DNA from: Ruminiclostridium hungatei
GTDB lineage: Bacteria > Bacillota > Clostridia > Acetivibrionales > DSM-1351
Reading direction: 5' to 3'
Length of the DNA stretch: 64,000 nt
Assembly: GCF_002051585.1 (NCBI RefSeq)
Contig: NZ_MZGX01000009.1
Coordinates: 1 to 64,000, forward strand
Of the stretch, positions 61,679-64,000 are shown in pieces (positions within the stretch are counted from its first letter, which is position 1; every line of letters begins with the position of its first letter). The position numbers and the translations under genes are program-made. The notes under the pieces are model-generated. The model made no database searches and was not told the DNA's origin. It saw only the letters and a list, made by a program, of their open reading frames with translations.

Positions 61679-63706
61679 ATGAGAATAAAGGTTTTAATTG
61701 TCGGAGGCGTCGCCGGCGGTGCAAGTGCCGCAGCAAGGTTAAGAAGGCTTGATGAAGCTTCCGAAATAATACTTTTTGAAAAAGGTGAGCATATATCCTT
61801 TGCAAATTGCGGACTCCCCTATTACATAGGTGAAGTCATCCGGGAGAAGGAAAAGCTGCTGGTTCAGACTCCCGAGAAAATGAGGGAACGCTTTAATATT
61901 GACGTAAGAGTTTGTTCAGAGGTTCTGTCCATAGATACTCAGAATAAAACCGTGGAGGTATTGGATAAGCTCCGGAATGAGACGTATATAGAGACCTATG
62001 ACAAATTGATACTCTCCCCGGGAGCCGAGCCGGTCAGGCCAAAGCTGCCGGGAATAGGTTCGGAAAGAATATTTACTCTCAGAAACATACCTGATACCTA
62101 CAGAATAAAGGACTATGTGGATAAGTCCGCCCCGGTCAGGGCGGTTATTGCAGGAGCCGGCTTTATTGGCCTTGAAGTTGCTGAAAATCTTCACCTGCGA
62201 GGAGTCAAGGTCACTGTGGTAGAGCTTGCGGATCATGTCATCGGTCCTCTGGATTTTGAAATGGCAGCCATCGTCCACCAGCATTTGAAGTCCAAAGGGG
62301 TGGAATTATATTTGAAGGCTGCCGTTGAAGCCTTTGAGGAGGACCAAGGTGTCATAGCCGTTAAGCTTTCCAGCGGCAAAACCCTGAAGGCGGATATGGT
62401 TATTATGGGTATTGGCGTCAGGCCTGAAACCGGTCTGGCTGTGTCAGCAGGCTTGAAACTGGGTCAGACAGGCGGTATTTATGTCAATGAGTACCTTCAG
62501 ACCTCCAATCCTGATATATATGCAGTTGGAGATGCCATAGAGGTAAAGGATTTTATCAGCGGAAGCCAGGCGCTTGTTCCTCTGGCCGGCCCCGCCAACA
62601 AACAGGGGCGGATAGCCGCAAATAATATCTATGGTCACAACGAAAAATTTGCAGGTACCCAGGGAACCTCAATTGTGAAGATATTCGACCTCACTGTAGC
62701 CGTTTCAGGCAACAATGAGAGAATATTGAAGAGAGACAATGTGCAATATGAAAAATCCTTCACTCATACTGCCTCCCATGCAAGCTACTACCCCGGCGCC
62801 ATACCCATGTCCATAAAGCTTTTGTTCGGAAGCTCCGGCGGAAAGCTCCTGGGTGCTCAGATCGTGGGGTATGACGGAGTGGACAAGAGAATGGATGTAC
62901 TTGCAACGGCCATGCGTGCAGGTATGACGGTCTTCGATCTGGAAACCCTTGAACTGGCCTACGCCCCTCCCTATTCCTCAGCCAAAGACCCTGTAAATAT
63001 TGCAGGCTATACAGCCGGCAACCTTCTGAAAAAAGCTGCTTTCATATTTCATTGGGACGAGGTTGAAGCCATTGACACCGGAAAGGATATTCTTCTGGAT
63101 GTCAGAGAGCCTGAAGAAGCAATGCTGGGCACTATTCCCGGCGCTGTGAACATTCCCCTTGACAGGCTCAGAGACAGGCTTGATGAGCTTCCCAGGGATA
63201 AGACCATTTATATTTTCTGCCAGGTGGGCTTAAGAGGCTATCTGGCCTCAAGGATTCTCTTGCTGAAGGGCTATAAAAATGTTAAAAATCTGAGCGGAGG
63301 CTACAAGACCTATCATATGGCATCCTTGCAGCAATCCAGCCAGGAACCCGGAACTCCTCCCGATGCAGCCGCCGCAAAGAATGAAGCCGCCGCTGCCGGT
63401 GCTCCCGAGACACAAGATATTCCCCTGGCTTCCCAGGCTCCTTCAAAGGTGAAGCTGCAACTGGATGCCTGCGGTCTTCAATGCCCCGGGCCCATTATGT
63501 CGGTATACAATGCCATAAAGGAAATGGAGGACAATGAAATTCTTGAGGTAAAAGCAACCGACCCTGCTTTTCAGGAGGATATCAGTACCTGGTGCAGAAC
63601 TACCGGAAATACCTTGCTGGGAATAGCTTACGGCAAAAATATTTTTACGGCAAGAATAAGAAAAAACGTCAAAAGGTCACCATGTGCTTCACCTTCCGGT
63701 GTCTGA
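61679..63706 (+). CDS. CoA-disulfide reductase-like protein with rhodanese and TusA domains
   Basis: A 675-residue fusion for sulfur or thiol redox. Residues 1 to about 450 are an FAD/NAD(P)-disulfide oxidoreductase with GGVAGGASAAARL and the active-site cysteine C44 in SFANCGLPYYIGE. A rhodanese domain follows with the cysteine in IFCQVGLRGYLASRIL. The TusA-like domain has CGLQCPGPIMSVYNAIKEM. Related proteins of this architecture carry a further C-terminal DsrE domain. Here the reading stops at 63706 with a non-homologous tail, and the DsrE sequence continues out of frame downstream. It is therefore a truncated but potentially active protein. Confidence 0.9.
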   Translation: MRIKVLIVGGVAGGASAAARLRRLDEASEIILFEKGEHISFANCGLPYYIGEVIREKEKLLVQTPEKMRERFNIDVRVCSEVLSIDTQNKTVEVLDKLRNETYIETYDKLILSPGAEPVRPKLPGIGSERIFTLRNIPDTYRIKDYVDKSAPVRAVIAGAGFIGLEVAENLHLRGVKVTVVELADHVIGPLDFEMAAIVHQHLKSKGVELYLKAAVEAFEEDQGVIAVKLSSGKTLKADMVIMGIGVRPETGLAVSAGLKLGQTGGIYVNEYLQTSNPDIYAVGDAIEVKDFISGSQALVPLAGPANKQGRIAANNIYGHNEKFAGTQGTSIVKIFDLTVAVSGNNERILKRDNVQYEKSFTHTASHASYYPGAIPMSIKLLFGSSGGKLLGAQIVGYDGVDKRMDVLATAMRAGMTVFDLETLELAYAPPYSSAKDPVNIAGYTAGNLLKKAAFIFHWDEVEAIDTGKDILLDVREPEEAMLGTIPGAVNIPLDRLRDRLDELPRDKTIYIFCQVGLRGYLASRILLLKGYKNVKNLSGGYKTYHMASLQQSSQEPGTPPDAAAAKNEAAAAGAPETQDIPLASQAPSKVKLQLDACGLQCPGPIMSVYNAIKEMEDNEILEVKATDPAFQEDISTWCRTTGNTLLGIAYGKNIFTARIRKNVKRSPCASPSGV

Positions 63707-64000
63707 GCATACTGAGAAAGCCCGGGGGTGCCGGTGTAAAAAAGACTTTATTTCCAGAATGTTTAGTGTTATGATGCCAAAGGGATTAAAAAAATTACCC
63801 CTGTCAAAAATGAATATGGCAGGAATGGGACCAAAAATGATACGCTATCTGATGAACAAAAGGAAATCTACTCCCTGGAAGCTTTAATACAGCAAGCCAG
63901 GAATAATGGCATAGAATTTGTCGCCTGCAATATGTCCATGGACATTATGGGAATAAGGAAAGAGGAACTTATTGACGGAGTCGCCCTCGGCGGAGTTGCT
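63670..64000 (+). pseudogene. Decayed DsrE-like domain of the preceding gene (runs off the end)
   Basis: Family-like protein fragments occur in three successive frames: KVTMCFTF and ILRKPGGAGVKK, then KDFISRMFSVMMPKGLKKL to MIRYLMNKRK, then YSLEALIQQARNNGIEF and CNMSMDIMGIRKEELIDG to the edge. Breaks lie near 63735-63743 (an A-run) and 63862-63871. About 40 residues expected between TusA and KVTM are missing. The fragments read as the C-terminal DsrE domain of the fusion, now broken. The window ends before its end. Confidence 0.82.

Overview
The window looks like a chromosomal segment of an anaerobic, spore-forming clostridium. The basis is a pyruvate:ferredoxin oxidoreductase, a formate/nitrite-type channel, a DUF3787-type spore surface protein, Rrf2/CymR-type sulfur control, a CPC_1213-like mini-protein and CooT/DUF3842 genes, with moderate-GC genes separated by AT-rich spacers. 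A cellulolytic Ruminiclostridium-like lineage is my guess from overall gene style and is not proven. No rRNA, tRNA, CRISPR array, prophage or intact transposase was found.

Layout. 0-10.3 kb is a sulfur region: a NitT/TauT-type ABC importer, cysK, metNIQ, a CymR-like Rrf2 regulator, a trans-sulfuration PLP enzyme and larE. cysK and metNIQ have near-consensus promoters followed by the same 14-base box, and the Rrf2 gene has its own inverted repeat, so this reads as a locally controlled cysteine/methionine regulon. 10.3-10.6 kb holds two abutting non-autonomous transposon-like elements lying between the apparent larE promoter and its start codon. 10.8-23.8 kb: topB, a formate/nitrite transporter, bioY with a BirA operator, a TPR protein, then CooT, DUF3842 and an ECF nickel/cobalt transporter (cbiO, cbiQ, cbiMN) split by an oppositely oriented acyltransferase, then an ABC exporter pair. 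23.8-32.6 kb: a second copy of element A whose end supplies the manA stop codon, manA, a NatAB-like exporter, a PadR/DUF2812 pair with a striking operator, a ThuA-like protein, a frameshifted SDR gene, an AraC regulator and an EamA transporter.

32.6-41.7 kb: two repeat-rich proteins flank a two-component system and a DedA protein. The larger has about 9.7 copies of a 32-residue unit and 12 copies of a 10-residue unit ahead of a ferritin-like domain. A family-2 glycoside hydrolase and a second copy of element B follow. 41.8-53 kb: spore protein and nifJ, a solitary zinc-binding lipoprotein with a Zur/Fur-like box, a PfkB kinase, and a two-component system next to a MacB/Bce-like ABC pair. 53-64 kb: corA, an XRE/S24-like regulator, a methyltransferase, trmB, uppP, an SDR, a membrane-anchored propeller protein, a 45-residue mini-protein and a CoA-disulfide-reductase/rhodanese/TusA fusion whose DsrE tail has decayed in three frames.

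The most unusual items are the tandem-repeat ferritin-like protein, the two CTAG-ended element families and their positions, the decayed DsrE domain, the shared sulfur operator and the interrupted ECF operon. Functions are assigned from recognisable motifs only; no database search was possible.
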